From Candidatus Sulfotelmatobacter sp. (GTDB taxonomy: Bacteria > Acidobacteriota > Terriglobia > Terriglobales > Acidobacteriaceae): a stretch of DNA of 64,000 bases. Of this stretch, positions 39,892 through 49,065 are shown piece after piece; the first letter of the stretch is position 1, and each line of letters opens with the position of its first letter. The stretch lies in contig JAOAPI010000182.1 of the NCBI GenBank assembly GCA_025462865.1, positions 1 to 64,000 on the forward strand. Direction: 5' to 3'. The position numbers and the translations under genes are program-made. The notes below the pieces were generated by a model. The model did no database searches, had not been told where the DNA came from, and saw only the letters and a list, made by a program, of their open reading frames with translations.

Positions 39892-40962
39892 TTAGTAAGT
39901 CGGGCCGTAGGGCCATGACGCCGATGGGTAAGGACAGTCGTATCCACCCATAATGTCGGTGGACGGATAGGCTCCATAAAGATTCGGTTCCCGGTCAGCC
40001 TGTCCTTCCGCATCCATGAGAGCTTTCTGCCACAGTGAATATTCTTCCTGAAATCTCGCGCGAACTTTCTGCTCTGGCGCTCGCTGGTAACAGTACGTCC
40101 TGAATCCCTGCATGAAGTATTGCGAGAAGTCATCCGGGATTGGATTGATGAACTGTTTCAGAGAAGTAAAGCGTGTCGGCTTGGTCTGTCCGACTAAAAG
40201 CACGAGCCAGATCACCCCGCCGCTGGCCTCAATCGGTTGTAATCGGAAACCTTGCCCGTAAGGATCGGCAACAGTCCATTGTACCGACCCATCCGTCGTG
40301 ACCGTTCCCACCGCAGCATTCGCAGCAGGCCATGTCGGTCCCCCACCACAGGTTCCATAGCGCGTGAGTACCTGATAGTTTCCGTTCGGGTCAATGATTT
40401 GAGTGATTGGATTTTGTGGAGTAACCGTTACGCCCACTGGATTTCCATACACCGTGCCCGGCCCCGGATTCAACTGGCCTGTGGCATTTGTATTTGGGAC
40501 TGTCACCCCACTACCCCAACTGCCGAATAGAAGATTGGAGTTGTTCATCCACGCAACCTGATAGGGCCGCCCGTAGGAACTGGATGTTGGTAGCATGGCT
40601 CCGCCAACCTCTAAGGGGAACTTTCGCTTCGGAATTGAACTGGAGTTGATGTCGATGATGACGCCAGACTCAATCCAGCCAAGGTTGTTCAGGTTGCAGG
40701 GGTTATTGATCCACTGGCCATTGGGTAACTGAACTCCTCCAGAGCAGTAATCGTTCTGCCATCCGTTCGTACAGAACGGCGTTACGTTGAAGGAGTTCCA
40801 CGGCCAGTTGAATTGCTTCGAGCAAATCTCCGCCATAACGATATTCGCAATCGTCAAAGCAGGCTCCATGCTGCTGCCCCCAGCCTGGAGTACGGGCTTG
40901 ATGTCCCCAAACCGCAGGGCATCGTCAACGCATAATTGTATGCTGATACTAGAGGATGGCAT
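39892..40962 (-). CDS. Head-tail connector-like protein A
   Basis: 356 aa. The N-terminal block around SMEPALTIANIVMAEICSKQ matches the neighbouring paralogue. The middle is a beta module (TQIIDPNGNYQVLTRYG, GTVTTDGSVQWTVADP) resembling the repeats in the large stem protein; the C-terminal RTYCYQRAPEQKVRARFQEE is helical. Probably a connector or stem subunit made larger by a domain insertion. Confidence 0.6.
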   Translation of the reverse strand: MPSSSISIQLCVDDALRFGDIKPVLQAGGSSMEPALTIANIVMAEICSKQFNWPWNSFNVTPFCTNGWQNDYCSGGVQLPNGQWINNPCNLNNLGWIESGVIIDINSSSIPKRKFPLEVGGAMLPTSSSYGRPYQVAWMNNSNLLFGSWGSGVTVPNTNATGQLNPGPGTVYGNPVGVTVTPQNPITQIIDPNGNYQVLTRYGTCGGGPTWPAANAAVGTVTTDGSVQWTVADPYGQGFRLQPIEASGGVIWLVLLVGQTKPTRFTSLKQFINPIPDDFSQYFMQGFRTYCYQRAPEQKVRARFQEEYSLWQKALMDAEGQADREPNLYGAYPSTDIMGGYDCPYPSASWPYGPTY

Positions 40963-40971
40963 GATGTCTCG

Positions 40972-41631
40972 TTAGGCGGAGAGTTGGTAGCCGGACATCG
41001 CAATCTCTGTTGGGTTTAGGGTTTTCAGGTAGACTTCAAAGTCTGCCTGATCCTTCTGCTGCTGCCGTTGGAGATTCGGGATTAGGAACATGTGGCCGCC
41101 GGGAAGTTCGCCCTGTTGTCCTTCAAACGTTTTGCACGTCCACGAAAGCATCTCCTTGTATTCGCGCTCCTGTTGGACATACTGCGCCAGAGTCATTTCG
41201 CCATTGACGACTTTCCGCTTTCCGCCAGTCCAGATGGGGTTATGCCATTCCTTCTGACAGCGGAAGCAAAGCCCATAGATTTCCCCGGTCGGAAGAATCT
41301 GCTTCGACACGGCGAATCCATAGACATCTCCATCGCCCATGAAAAACCCTTGGCGATCTTTTCCGCCAGTTTTGTGGCGGCACATCTTCTGGACGCGGGC
41401 ATTCTCCTCGTCCTGTTTCCTGATGTTTTCTAGGTTTGAGGATACCTGACGCTGGCGAGTTTCCTTGTCATCCTGAAAGCGGCGGTTCTGTTCGTTAACG
41501 ACTTCCAGTTCCCGCTCCGCCTTCATCAACGTTACAACCGACTGGCGGCGCGTCATTTCATCGACCGTCAACGTATTGATGTCGGCAACGAGCAGTTCTT
41601 CGATATTGCGGTGCTTGGTTGGTTCTGACAT
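40972..41631 (-). CDS. Hypothetical protein with zinc-binding centre
   Basis: 219 aa. There is an N-terminal coiled coil (LMKAERELEVVNEQNRRFQD), then MCRHKTGG...YGLCFRCQKEWHN with Cys/His for a zinc site, and a helical C-terminal part. It lies directly downstream of the capsid gene. Function unknown; it may be a virion or assembly protein. Confidence 0.55.
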   Translation of the reverse strand: MSEPTKHRNIEELLVADINTLTVDEMTRRQSVVTLMKAERELEVVNEQNRRFQDDKETRQRQVSSNLENIRKQDEENARVQKMCRHKTGGKDRQGFFMGDGDVYGFAVSKQILPTGEIYGLCFRCQKEWHNPIWTGGKRKVVNGEMTLAQYVQQEREYKEMLSWTCKTFEGQQGELPGGHMFLIPNLQRQQQKDQADFEVYLKTLNPTEIAMSGYQLSA

Positions 41632-41720
41632 AAGTTCTCCTTGAATGTGTGGGGAATGTGGGGGCGCGGTAGTCCACCATCACCCCCTCTTCGGATTGCT
41701 GTTCCCAACCCTGAGAGGGG

Positions 41721-42746
41721 CTAGGAGATGTTGCTGGGTGCATCCGAATACCGAAAGCGAATCGTGGTATCCGGTCCTAAGCTGGCGGCGTATTTCAAAT
41801 TATAGGACGTCCAGCCCCCTATTACGCCTACGGGATCAGCCGCAGAGGTAGCGGGGTTCTTGACCAGTTCAGTGGAGATATTCCGCCACTCGCCCTCGCC
41901 GATCTTCGCGCCTTCCTTCGCTCCAAGTGCGATGCCGAAGGTTGCGTTCTGACCGAATACATAGGTGCGGTAGGCAGTGACGCCAGCGTGACCTGTGTAG
42001 TTCGGAGTCTGGGTAACCATCTGGCACTGGTAGGCACGGATGCCAGCAATGTCCAGAATGGGCGCTTCTTCTCCGGGCAAGTCGTACAGCGCATCGCGAT
42101 CCGACGTGCCGCGAACTGCGCCATACTTGGCGATGTCTGTGATTCCGCCCACGGCGGTATCGTTCAGCGCATCCCCAACCACAAACGGGTGAACCAGCAT
42201 CGCGAAGCGGTTGGCGGCCTGATCGAACGGCTTGATGCCACGGCCTTGCATTGATTGCACCATTGCGACGAAGGTGGTCTTCGTCATGGTGACGTTGTAG
42301 GCCAGAGACAGCGCGCTTACCGAACTGTCAATCGAAGCGCCCGTATCCACCACATTGCGGTGGACGGTATTCAGCGACAGCGCGGCGCGGTAGGCAATTT
42401 CCTCGCGGAGGTTGCCGAGAGCATCGTCAATCGCGGTTTGCAGCGCATAGTCCGACAGAGATACATAGTCGCCATACGCGCCCATGGTTGAGGTTGTGGT
42501 GAGGACGGTCGGAGTAAAACCGGAGCCGACAACGCCTTCAGAGATTTGAGCGATGTTTGCAGCGAACGGTGCGTACATGAACAGTTCCAGTTTGTTACCG
42601 GAGTTCATGGGCAGCGGACGCCGCTCTGACATGCGAAGGAACAGCGTCCAGAGTTTCAAGTTCTGAACAAAGTTCCGGTCATAAAAAGTGACCGTCGCCT
42701 GTGGTAGAGCATTAGCTGTGGTTGAGGCTGGATTGTATCCAGACAT
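41721..42746 (-). CDS. Major capsid protein, N4-gp56-like
   Basis: 341 aa. RNFVQNLKLWTLFLRMSERR, PLPMNSGNKLELFMYAP, EGVVGSGFTPTVLTTTSTMG, AYGDYVSLSDYALQTAIDDA and the helical follow-up match the N4-gp56 family of HK97-fold capsids (kkiPk..G.tv.f..y......EG..p....l....v.a...qYGdfv.lSD...t..dp.l). The scaffold-like gene immediately upstream supports this. It should form the icosahedral shell. Confidence 0.85.
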   Translation of the reverse strand: MSGYNPASTTANALPQATVTFYDRNFVQNLKLWTLFLRMSERRPLPMNSGNKLELFMYAPFAANIAQISEGVVGSGFTPTVLTTTSTMGAYGDYVSLSDYALQTAIDDALGNLREEIAYRAALSLNTVHRNVVDTGASIDSSVSALSLAYNVTMTKTTFVAMVQSMQGRGIKPFDQAANRFAMLVHPFVVGDALNDTAVGGITDIAKYGAVRGTSDRDALYDLPGEEAPILDIAGIRAYQCQMVTQTPNYTGHAGVTAYRTYVFGQNATFGIALGAKEGAKIGEGEWRNISTELVKNPATSAADPVGVIGGWTSYNLKYAASLGPDTTIRFRYSDAPSNIS

Positions 42747-42809
42747 GACTAATTACCTGCGGGAGTGATTTAGCTGGGAACTAGCGCAATGACTACTGCG
42801 AACCAATGG

Positions 42810-43694
42810 TCACTTCGTCGGCCACTGGCCAGTGGCTTCGTAATGGGCCCTCAGTTGCGCGGGAGTCATCATCGCTAGTTCTTTTGGGGTCGGCCCCTTC
42901 TTGCGTGCGGGCGCTCCGCCTCCGGAGGCATCGGAACGCTTTAGCGCAGAAGGAATAACCGACTGGGCAGGCTCCTCGACAGGTTCAGTCCGAACCTCTT
43001 CTACGGGCACTGCTGGTACAGGTGGTGGTACAACTTCCGGGGTTGCCACTGTCAACAGTCCGTTGGCATTGAGTTCCCTGAAAGCTAATTCAAAATTCTT
43101 CTCCGTGAGGGCCATCTTCCTCGATTGCACGTATTGCATGATGGTCTTTCCGTTGGCGAGTCCGGCGGGAGTTTCGTTCAGATAATCCCGGTGCGCTCGA
43201 TCAAACTTCTGCGCTTCGGCCACAACCGCCGTGCGGCGGGCATCCTGTGCCTGACTTACTTTGAGCCTCGCATCTTCTTCCGGCGACAATCCCGTAACGG
43301 CATGGACAAGTTCTCGATAGGCTTCGACTACGGTTTCCGGCTTGGAAAACTTGGCTGCTAATGCCGTGCGCTCATCTAACGAAAGATCGCGCGTGTGCGG
43401 CTGGGGAAGTTCTTCATACATTTCCGCCCCTTCCGGGACAGCGAGTGCTGTTTGCTCTACGGTTGCCTTGCGGGTTAATTCGTGAATCTTCAGCGTGCCG
43501 TTGGAAATGGCGTCGGCCATCTTGTCGGCGACTTCTTGTTCCGTCGCTCCGTGGTAAACGTGCGGGGCTCCTATGGACTTGCCTTCAGAATCCTTGGGTT
43601 GAATGGTACGCGAGAATTTCTTGGGGTCCGGCGCTTCCACTACCGGAGGTACTGGGGGTGCGACAACTTCTTCCACTACTGGCTGCGTTGACAT
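42810..43694 (-). CDS. Scaffold-like protein
   Basis: 294 aa, very acidic and Pro-rich at both ends (VVEEVVAPPVPPVVEAPDPK, VPPPVPAVPVEEV), with a helical middle. The basic C-terminus (APARKKGPTPKELAMMTPAQ) could contact the capsid protein. Charged, low-complexity proteins just upstream of the capsid gene are typical scaffolds. Confidence 0.65.
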   Translation of the reverse strand: MSTQPVVEEVVAPPVPPVVEAPDPKKFSRTIQPKDSEGKSIGAPHVYHGATEQEVADKMADAISNGTLKIHELTRKATVEQTALAVPEGAEMYEELPQPHTRDLSLDERTALAAKFSKPETVVEAYRELVHAVTGLSPEEDARLKVSQAQDARRTAVVAEAQKFDRAHRDYLNETPAGLANGKTIMQYVQSRKMALTEKNFELAFRELNANGLLTVATPEVVPPPVPAVPVEEVRTEPVEEPAQSVIPSALKRSDASGGGAPARKKGPTPKELAMMTPAQLRAHYEATGQWPTK

Positions 43695-43722
43695 TTATTC
43701 TCCATTGCCGTAGTCCACGGCA

Positions 43723-44016
43723 TCACTTCTTTGCTGCTTCACGCTTTTCTGTTGAACTTTGTACTTCTGTCTGGCGAGCTTCTGCTACGTGAAAATCAAT
43801 GGCTTCCGCGATGGCAATGAAGAATGCTCGTTGAGCATGGGCGATGGCCTGTCTTGCCACGATAGATTCAGACCACGGCACTTCTCCGATAAGTTCGTTT
43901 TCCGTTGCCGTGCATTGATCTTCCATAAGATCGAAAACGACCTGAAGTCCACCAGACTCGTAAATGCTCGACAGGGCAGCACGTTTGCCAACTGCGGGAT
44001 CGCGGAGGGCGATCAT
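43723..44016 (-). CDS. Small hypothetical protein
   Basis: 97 aa, MIALRDPAVGKRAALSSIYE..., helical. Its ATG overlaps the portal stop. Between portal and scaffold genes it may be a minor head protein. No family recognised. Confidence 0.5.
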   Translation of the reverse strand: MIALRDPAVGKRAALSSIYESGGLQVVFDLMEDQCTATENELIGEVPWSESIVARQAIAHAQRAFFIAIAEAIDFHVAEARQTEVQSSTEKREAAKK

Positions 44017-46100
44017 GGCTGACTCGCTAACTGGCCGGGAGAGTCTTCAAATTCTTTCCGCAAGAGATAATCCCCGCCCTGATCGAGGGAGCGGTTAATC
44101 ACGTCCCGCACGATGCCCTCTTTACTTTTCTGTTGCTGAAGTTCCGATTTGTTTCCGGCTTTGTGATCGTCCAGCGCCATTGCCGCCTGAAGTTTGGCCT
44201 GTTCGCCTTGCTGTTTCTGGGCTTGCTTCATCTGATCCGTCATCGGCTTGATAAGTGAGCGGCGGTTGTGCAGACCTATAGTCTCCAGCCAGAGCAGCAG
44301 TAATTCCTTGATGTCTACGTACTCTTCGTTCACTTCATTCAACTGCTTCTGGATTTGTGGGTTGTCGAAGATTTGTGTGATGACCGGAAGCATCTGAGCT
44401 GCAAGTTTTCGCGCTGCAAGATGCGCTCCCGCTTTCACTCCATACTTCACGCGCCCGGAAAGGAATCCGGATTCATCAAACTTGTAGTCGTTCCCCAGTT
44501 CATCCGAGAGAATATCCCTGACCATCGCCGCCCCATCGGGCGTGGTCATTACAAATCTGCGGTTCAACAGATCGAGTTGGTAGACCCACGGCACAAACAC
44601 CTGGTTAATAAAGTGTTCGAGTGGGCCCTGCATCCGTCCCGCTTGCGCTCCAATGACCCCTGCGGCACCCGTGGCGTTTCGGGTCGCGGAAGATCGTCCA
44701 GCGGTTCCCGGCCCCGGCATCGCTCCTTGACTGAATAACTCATTCGCTCCCGAAGCGGCTTCGGCTTTCGACTGAGAATTCTGCAAGAAGCCGAACATTT
44801 CCGCCAATGGAAGGCGGGGCATTTCAAGGGGCGCGATGGCGGATCGAACGTCACCCTTAATCTTAATCATCCCGCCTTTGCGGAATCTGACATTCTGGGT
44901 TGGAACATTCGCATCATCCGAGACCGCGAACGGCGGGTCCATGATGAGTTGTAGAAGTTCTAATCCGGCATTCTCCAAACCTTGCTGGAGCCTCTGATCC
45001 GTACCCACCATCTTCCCAACGCCTAAGCCGTAGAACGCCTTGATGCGGTTGTACCAATTCGACGAATAGAACGGGATCACTCCATAAGGATTAGGGCGGC
45101 TCTGAATCACCTTCTTGTTATTCAGAACGGTAATTACCTTGTGCGCGTCCCATCGTTCCAAGCACATCAAGCCCTGTTCGTAAGGGTCTTGCGAAGTCTC
45201 CATCCAGTCCGGCTGGCCTTGTCCTGCAATGGCCGGGGTGCCGGGATTTGTGTCCAGATTTCCGAGTTGGGCTGGCTGTTCTTTGGGAGTGTCGAACCAT
45301 GCTTTGATTTCATCTTCGGTCTCGGTCAAGTACTCGGCATAGTTTGGGTCAGCCTTCAGGTCGAGGATGTCTACGAGCGTGAGGTAGAATTTGTCAATCA
45401 CGAATCCCGCGCGGCGAATGTCTGGGATCTTCAGTTTCGGATCGACCAGAACATTCCTGATTTCGCGGTTCTCGAAGAACGGCTTAATGACCGTGCGAGT
45501 CTTTTTTATTTCTTTCCACTTCCGCGAAGCGGCTGTATCGGCGGTGATGTTTTGCCCTAGTGAATTAGTCTGGCTTAGTGGCGCACCTGCCTGCTCGTAG
45601 GTGTAATAGTCCTCTTCGACCGTTTGCAGGCCCCATTTGTAAATCCCCGTCCCGTGGAGAATCGTCTGAAATAAGCCCATAGAGACTTCGTTGGCGAATT
45701 CCATCTGATCCATCTGCACCTTGATGACGGTGGAGCGGGCGCGTACCACTTCAGCCTCAGTTCCCGGTCGCGGATCGGCGACAAAGCATTCGTCGTTATA
45801 GAAGAGTCCTTCAATGAGAGTGGGGTGGATGGAGTTTACGTGCTGCGCCAACGTGTAGCGAACAACTGACGGCTTCGGCGTTCCTCCCTCCCATACAGAG
45901 AACACCCTTGGGGAGTCGTAGAGAATATCAATCTGCCGCCAGTTCTCGTTCCACTGATTTCCTTCCAGCCAGGACTGGGCGGTAGACGCATCGTTTTTCA
46001 CAAGCTCCAACGCCGCTGCCAGTTCAATCTCTTCAGGAGACGGAACATCGGCAGTGGTGATTTGTTTGCCTGTTACTGCGTCAGATTCTAGGATCGCCAT
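44013..46100 (-). CDS. Portal (head-tail connector) protein
   Basis: 695 aa. Directly follows the terminase gene. Portal-like blocks are NENWRQIDILYDSPRVFSVW, VRYTLAQHVNSIHPTLIEGL, ILHGTGIYKWGLQT, NPYGVIPFYSSNWYNRIKAF and YGLGVGKMVGTDQRLQQGLE, with a long helical C-terminal part (MTDQMKQAQKQQGEQAKLQA). It would form the dodecameric ring through which DNA is packaged and ejected. Long for a portal, as in several podoviruses. Confidence 0.8.
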   Translation of the reverse strand: MAILESDAVTGKQITTADVPSPEEIELAAALELVKNDASTAQSWLEGNQWNENWRQIDILYDSPRVFSVWEGGTPKPSVVRYTLAQHVNSIHPTLIEGLFYNDECFVADPRPGTEAEVVRARSTVIKVQMDQMEFANEVSMGLFQTILHGTGIYKWGLQTVEEDYYTYEQAGAPLSQTNSLGQNITADTAASRKWKEIKKTRTVIKPFFENREIRNVLVDPKLKIPDIRRAGFVIDKFYLTLVDILDLKADPNYAEYLTETEDEIKAWFDTPKEQPAQLGNLDTNPGTPAIAGQGQPDWMETSQDPYEQGLMCLERWDAHKVITVLNNKKVIQSRPNPYGVIPFYSSNWYNRIKAFYGLGVGKMVGTDQRLQQGLENAGLELLQLIMDPPFAVSDDANVPTQNVRFRKGGMIKIKGDVRSAIAPLEMPRLPLAEMFGFLQNSQSKAEAASGANELFSQGAMPGPGTAGRSSATRNATGAAGVIGAQAGRMQGPLEHFINQVFVPWVYQLDLLNRRFVMTTPDGAAMVRDILSDELGNDYKFDESGFLSGRVKYGVKAGAHLAARKLAAQMLPVITQIFDNPQIQKQLNEVNEEYVDIKELLLLWLETIGLHNRRSLIKPMTDQMKQAQKQQGEQAKLQAAMALDDHKAGNKSELQQQKSKEGIVRDVINRSLDQGGDYLLRKEFEDSPGQLASQP

Positions 46101-47882
46101 TTATAAAGGGTATGGGCTAGGCAACCCCGTCATGGGGTCGAGGAACAAATCAACTTCTACTCTCTCTTCTGGCCTCGGCGCGTCCGCATTCCACAGCCCT
46201 TGATCCCACGGCCCGCCGGGGGCATACTTGCCGCGCCGGAAGATCAGGCGCTCCATTTCACTCTCGCGCAATTCCTGCCATTGCTGTCTAGCCTGATCCG
46301 CGCTCATGGTAAGAATGGCCGTGCCGGAATACTGCGCTACCAAACGGGCCATCGCGTCAGGGATGTCGTTGTGAGAGCGTTTGTTGCCAATGTTTTTGAA
46401 TTCCCTGATGAGGTCGTCGATACATTCAATCGTATTCAGGAAATGGATTCGGCGATCTTTTACCCACGGGTGAAGAGTACACATCCGCAAATACTTCGCA
46501 TCATCAGAACCTCGTCCGACCGTAATCCAGTCAATCGCCAATTCAACATTCAATCCCTTGGCAAGTCGCCAGAGAGTCTCCGTCATGGAACTCTGCGCTC
46601 CGGCTGCATCTTCAATGGCAGAACGCTGTGGACGATGATTACGCAGCGTATTTACGATCTGGAAGCACTTCTCGGAAAAGTCGTATCGCCCTCGAACAAT
46701 ATTCGTGATCCACCACTCGCGGCGATCATCAATCATCCCTACAATGCCTACGCTGTAGTCTCTGGCATTCTTCGTAGACCATGCCAAATCCCATGCGGTG
46801 AATGTGGTCCCCTGTTTCGGAAGCGCAGTATGATCGCAGATGCAGGCGCGGATCATGTCCTCCGTGAATGGCATCTCGGCGGCTTCGACCGGATCATTCA
46901 ATTGCTGGGAGAAGAAAATCTTCCGGTTCTTGAACTTGTTCTTTAGAACTTTGTGCGGTGCCCAGTCTGGGATGAATAACTCAATCTCATCCTCCGCCGG
47001 AAAGCCATTCATCTTGTAATCAGGCTGTTTGTAAGGTTGACCCTTCAGCCATAGGCACGGGCGGCACATATATTTCAAGCCATCGCGCTCGAAGTCTCCG
47101 TATAGTTCAGGAATACCGCTGGCTTCCGCCTGCACGCCGTAGGGATCGAGTGGGTTGTAACGAGTGGCGACGGTATGACGAAAGCCGTAGGACACAACCA
47201 GTTCGCCGATCATGTCCATGCGGTCTCGCAGTTTTTCTAATTGGTTCCCGCTCTCGGAGTTTTTGTCGCTGACCGGATCGTCATAGTCCAGGATGTCGCA
47301 ATGCCATCCTGACGATGTTCCCGACATTGAAATCGTTCCTGCGGTGGGATCTTTCTCGATCAGGTTGGCGGGGAGTGACAATCTGGCCGGAGTGATGTAT
47401 TCGCCCTTTCTCGCTTCACTCTCCGTAATGCAGTGCTCTGGGAATAGAAGCTGAAAGTCTGTGGGCCGACCGCCTTCTACTCGATTCGTTTGAGGATTCC
47501 GTTCTGCCTTGCCCTTGATCGTGAAATAAGACGTGAGGTAGTCGATGAAAGCGGTCGCTAAATCCACTTCCGCCGTCACTGTCATAATTCTAATTTCTGG
47601 GTAGTTGATGATCCACTGAACGCTGTCGATGACCTTGATATTCGACTTGTAGGTGCATCGCGGAACCAACTGCATCCGGGTGTGAGCGCCTTGATAGCTC
47701 TTGGCGAACTCCATGAACCTCATGGCGGGGTTCTTCTGCACGTAAAACTCGCACATTAGATTGTGCGCCCCGATGACCAGGGGCTTTTGCAGCACTTCCT
47801 TCGCAAGGAAATAGAGGTCAGTCTGGGAACGGTACTTCAGCTTCGCCCACTGTTCCGCCGTGAATTGTGTTTGAGTGGACAC
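46101..47882 (-). CDS. terL: Terminase large subunit
   Basis: 593 aa. The ATPase part has MQLVPRCTYKSNIKVIDSVQ (about 70-89) where Walker A would be; the loop is PRCTYKS rather than a Gly-rich form. It is followed by IRIMTVTAEVDLATAFIDYL. CDILDYDDPVSDKNSE is the Walker B-like region. The C-terminal nuclease shows FTAWDLAWSTKNARDYS, SAIEDAAGAQ and HNDIPDAMARL. It translocates and cuts concatemeric DNA into heads. No separate small subunit gene is recognised. Confidence 0.85.
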   Translation of the reverse strand: MSTQTQFTAEQWAKLKYRSQTDLYFLAKEVLQKPLVIGAHNLMCEFYVQKNPAMRFMEFAKSYQGAHTRMQLVPRCTYKSNIKVIDSVQWIINYPEIRIMTVTAEVDLATAFIDYLTSYFTIKGKAERNPQTNRVEGGRPTDFQLLFPEHCITESEARKGEYITPARLSLPANLIEKDPTAGTISMSGTSSGWHCDILDYDDPVSDKNSESGNQLEKLRDRMDMIGELVVSYGFRHTVATRYNPLDPYGVQAEASGIPELYGDFERDGLKYMCRPCLWLKGQPYKQPDYKMNGFPAEDEIELFIPDWAPHKVLKNKFKNRKIFFSQQLNDPVEAAEMPFTEDMIRACICDHTALPKQGTTFTAWDLAWSTKNARDYSVGIVGMIDDRREWWITNIVRGRYDFSEKCFQIVNTLRNHRPQRSAIEDAAGAQSSMTETLWRLAKGLNVELAIDWITVGRGSDDAKYLRMCTLHPWVKDRRIHFLNTIECIDDLIREFKNIGNKRSHNDIPDAMARLVAQYSGTAILTMSADQARQQWQELRESEMERLIFRRGKYAPGGPWDQGLWNADAPRPEERVEVDLFLDPMTGLPSPYPL

Positions 47883-48304
47883 TAGTTTTCTAAAAGCAAT
47901 TCGTAATCATTGGTTGTGCCCACTTGCGTAAATCCAAATCTCCGCTTGCAGAAAGCGATCAGCGGAGGAGATACTGATTCAAAAATCAGGCGCGACACCT
48001 TTCCCGCAGCCTTTACTGTTTGCAGAAATGTGGGCCATGCCTTGACCATTGTGATTGCGCTCACTCTGCGGTTGGTTCCGAATTGAATGTGCAGGCGAAC
48101 CGTTCCCGCCGTTTCTGGATCGAGCCGCACGTACAAGCCCGGCGTGGTTCCGTTATCAAGCGCCACGGCGAAGATGTCTGGGGCATAAAAGAAGTCAGGC
48201 GTCATGCCTTTCGCGCTGTGTTCTGGGTCGGCGGCAATCCAGTCGTAAAGTATGTCGCGGTCGAGACTTTCTGCGGTCTTGCGAAATGTGATTTCTGTAG
48301 GCAC
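47882..48304 (-). CDS. GNAT-like protein next to terminase
   Basis: 140 aa. ILYDWIAADPEHSAKGMTPD, DIFAVALDNGTTPGLYVRLD, VRLHIQFGTNRRVSAITMVK and IAFCKRRFGFTQVGT have the strand order of an N-acetyltransferase-like fold. Such genes are often found between terminase and decoration genes in this phage type. Start and stop overlap neighbours. Activity unproven. Confidence 0.5.
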   Translation of the reverse strand: MPTEITFRKTAESLDRDILYDWIAADPEHSAKGMTPDFFYAPDIFAVALDNGTTPGLYVRLDPETAGTVRLHIQFGTNRRVSAITMVKAWPTFLQTVKAAGKVSRLIFESVSPPLIAFCKRRFGFTQVGTTNDYELLLEN

Positions 48305-49065
48305 TACATCTGCTCGACAACGATAAGAAGTTCATACTGCATGGCCGTCCCGCCATTCGAGCCGTAGCCGAAGGAATACGTTAGGGCGCTGCTCGCAAGA
48401 CAGTTCAGCATGGCCGGGATTCCGATCATGCCCGTGGTCAATCCATTGCCCACTCTGGCGGCCCCGCCCGACACAAGGTTCCCAGAGAACACATGGAACT
48501 CCGCCATCTGGACTGAGGTTGCGGTGCCATCGGCATCTGTGTAGAAGATTGTCAGCGGGCCAAGGCTGGAGTTCGTCGATGCCGCAGTCGTCACTTTGGC
48601 ATTCCACGAGATGCGGATGCGGCCAGTCAGCCCCAGTACCGCAACCAGCGATGCTTGGGTAATAGCCGCTGACTGTCCTGTGAGACTTACAATGGCGAGT
48701 TCACTGGGCGCTTGTACTGGATAAGAGATCATGGGAGTAAATGCGACGATGGTTCCGAGATCAATGGGAGAGTTGCCGATAATGGCCCAGTTCTCCGGGC
48801 CTCGCACCAACGCTCCGTTGGCGTTGTATATCTTTATGATGTAGTACGTTCCGACTGGAGTAAGCTGATCGTTTCCCCATAGATTAGTAAGCGCTACACT
48901 GCCTGTCGAGTTAAGCGGAAAGGTGACTGTGGAATCTTGTACGGCCTGCCCGTCGTTCAATGTTTGCGCTGGTGCAGACAGCGTAAAGGAGATTGACCCG
49001 CCATTGACGGCGTTCCCCGCCGGGTCTTGAAACGATCCACCCTGGATTTGGTCGATGGACGCCAT
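48304..49065 (-). CDS. Fibre/decoration-like structural protein
   Basis: 253 aa, beta-rich: GGSFQDPAGNAVNGGSISFT followed by LSAP... and YYIIKIYNANGALVRGPENW, a domain I have seen at the start of phage fibre proteins from soil bacteria. The C-terminal half (LTGMIGIPAML..., TYSFGYGSNGG) is also beta. No signal peptide. Probably a capsid or tail decoration. Confidence 0.55.
   Translation of the reverse strand: MASIDQIQGGSFQDPAGNAVNGGSISFTLSAPAQTLNDGQAVQDSTVTFPLNSTGSVALTNLWGNDQLTPVGTYYIIKIYNANGALVRGPENWAIIGNSPIDLGTIVAFTPMISYPVQAPSELAIVSLTGQSAAITQASLVAVLGLTGRIRISWNAKVTTAASTNSSLGPLTIFYTDADGTATSVQMAEFHVFSGNLVSGGAARVGNGLTTGMIGIPAMLNCLASSALTYSFGYGSNGGTAMQYELLIVVEQM

Noticed and set aside
46200-46946. 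248-residue plus-strand frame opposite terminase
   Set aside because: Antisense shadow of the terminase nuclease domain, no ribosome site or motif.
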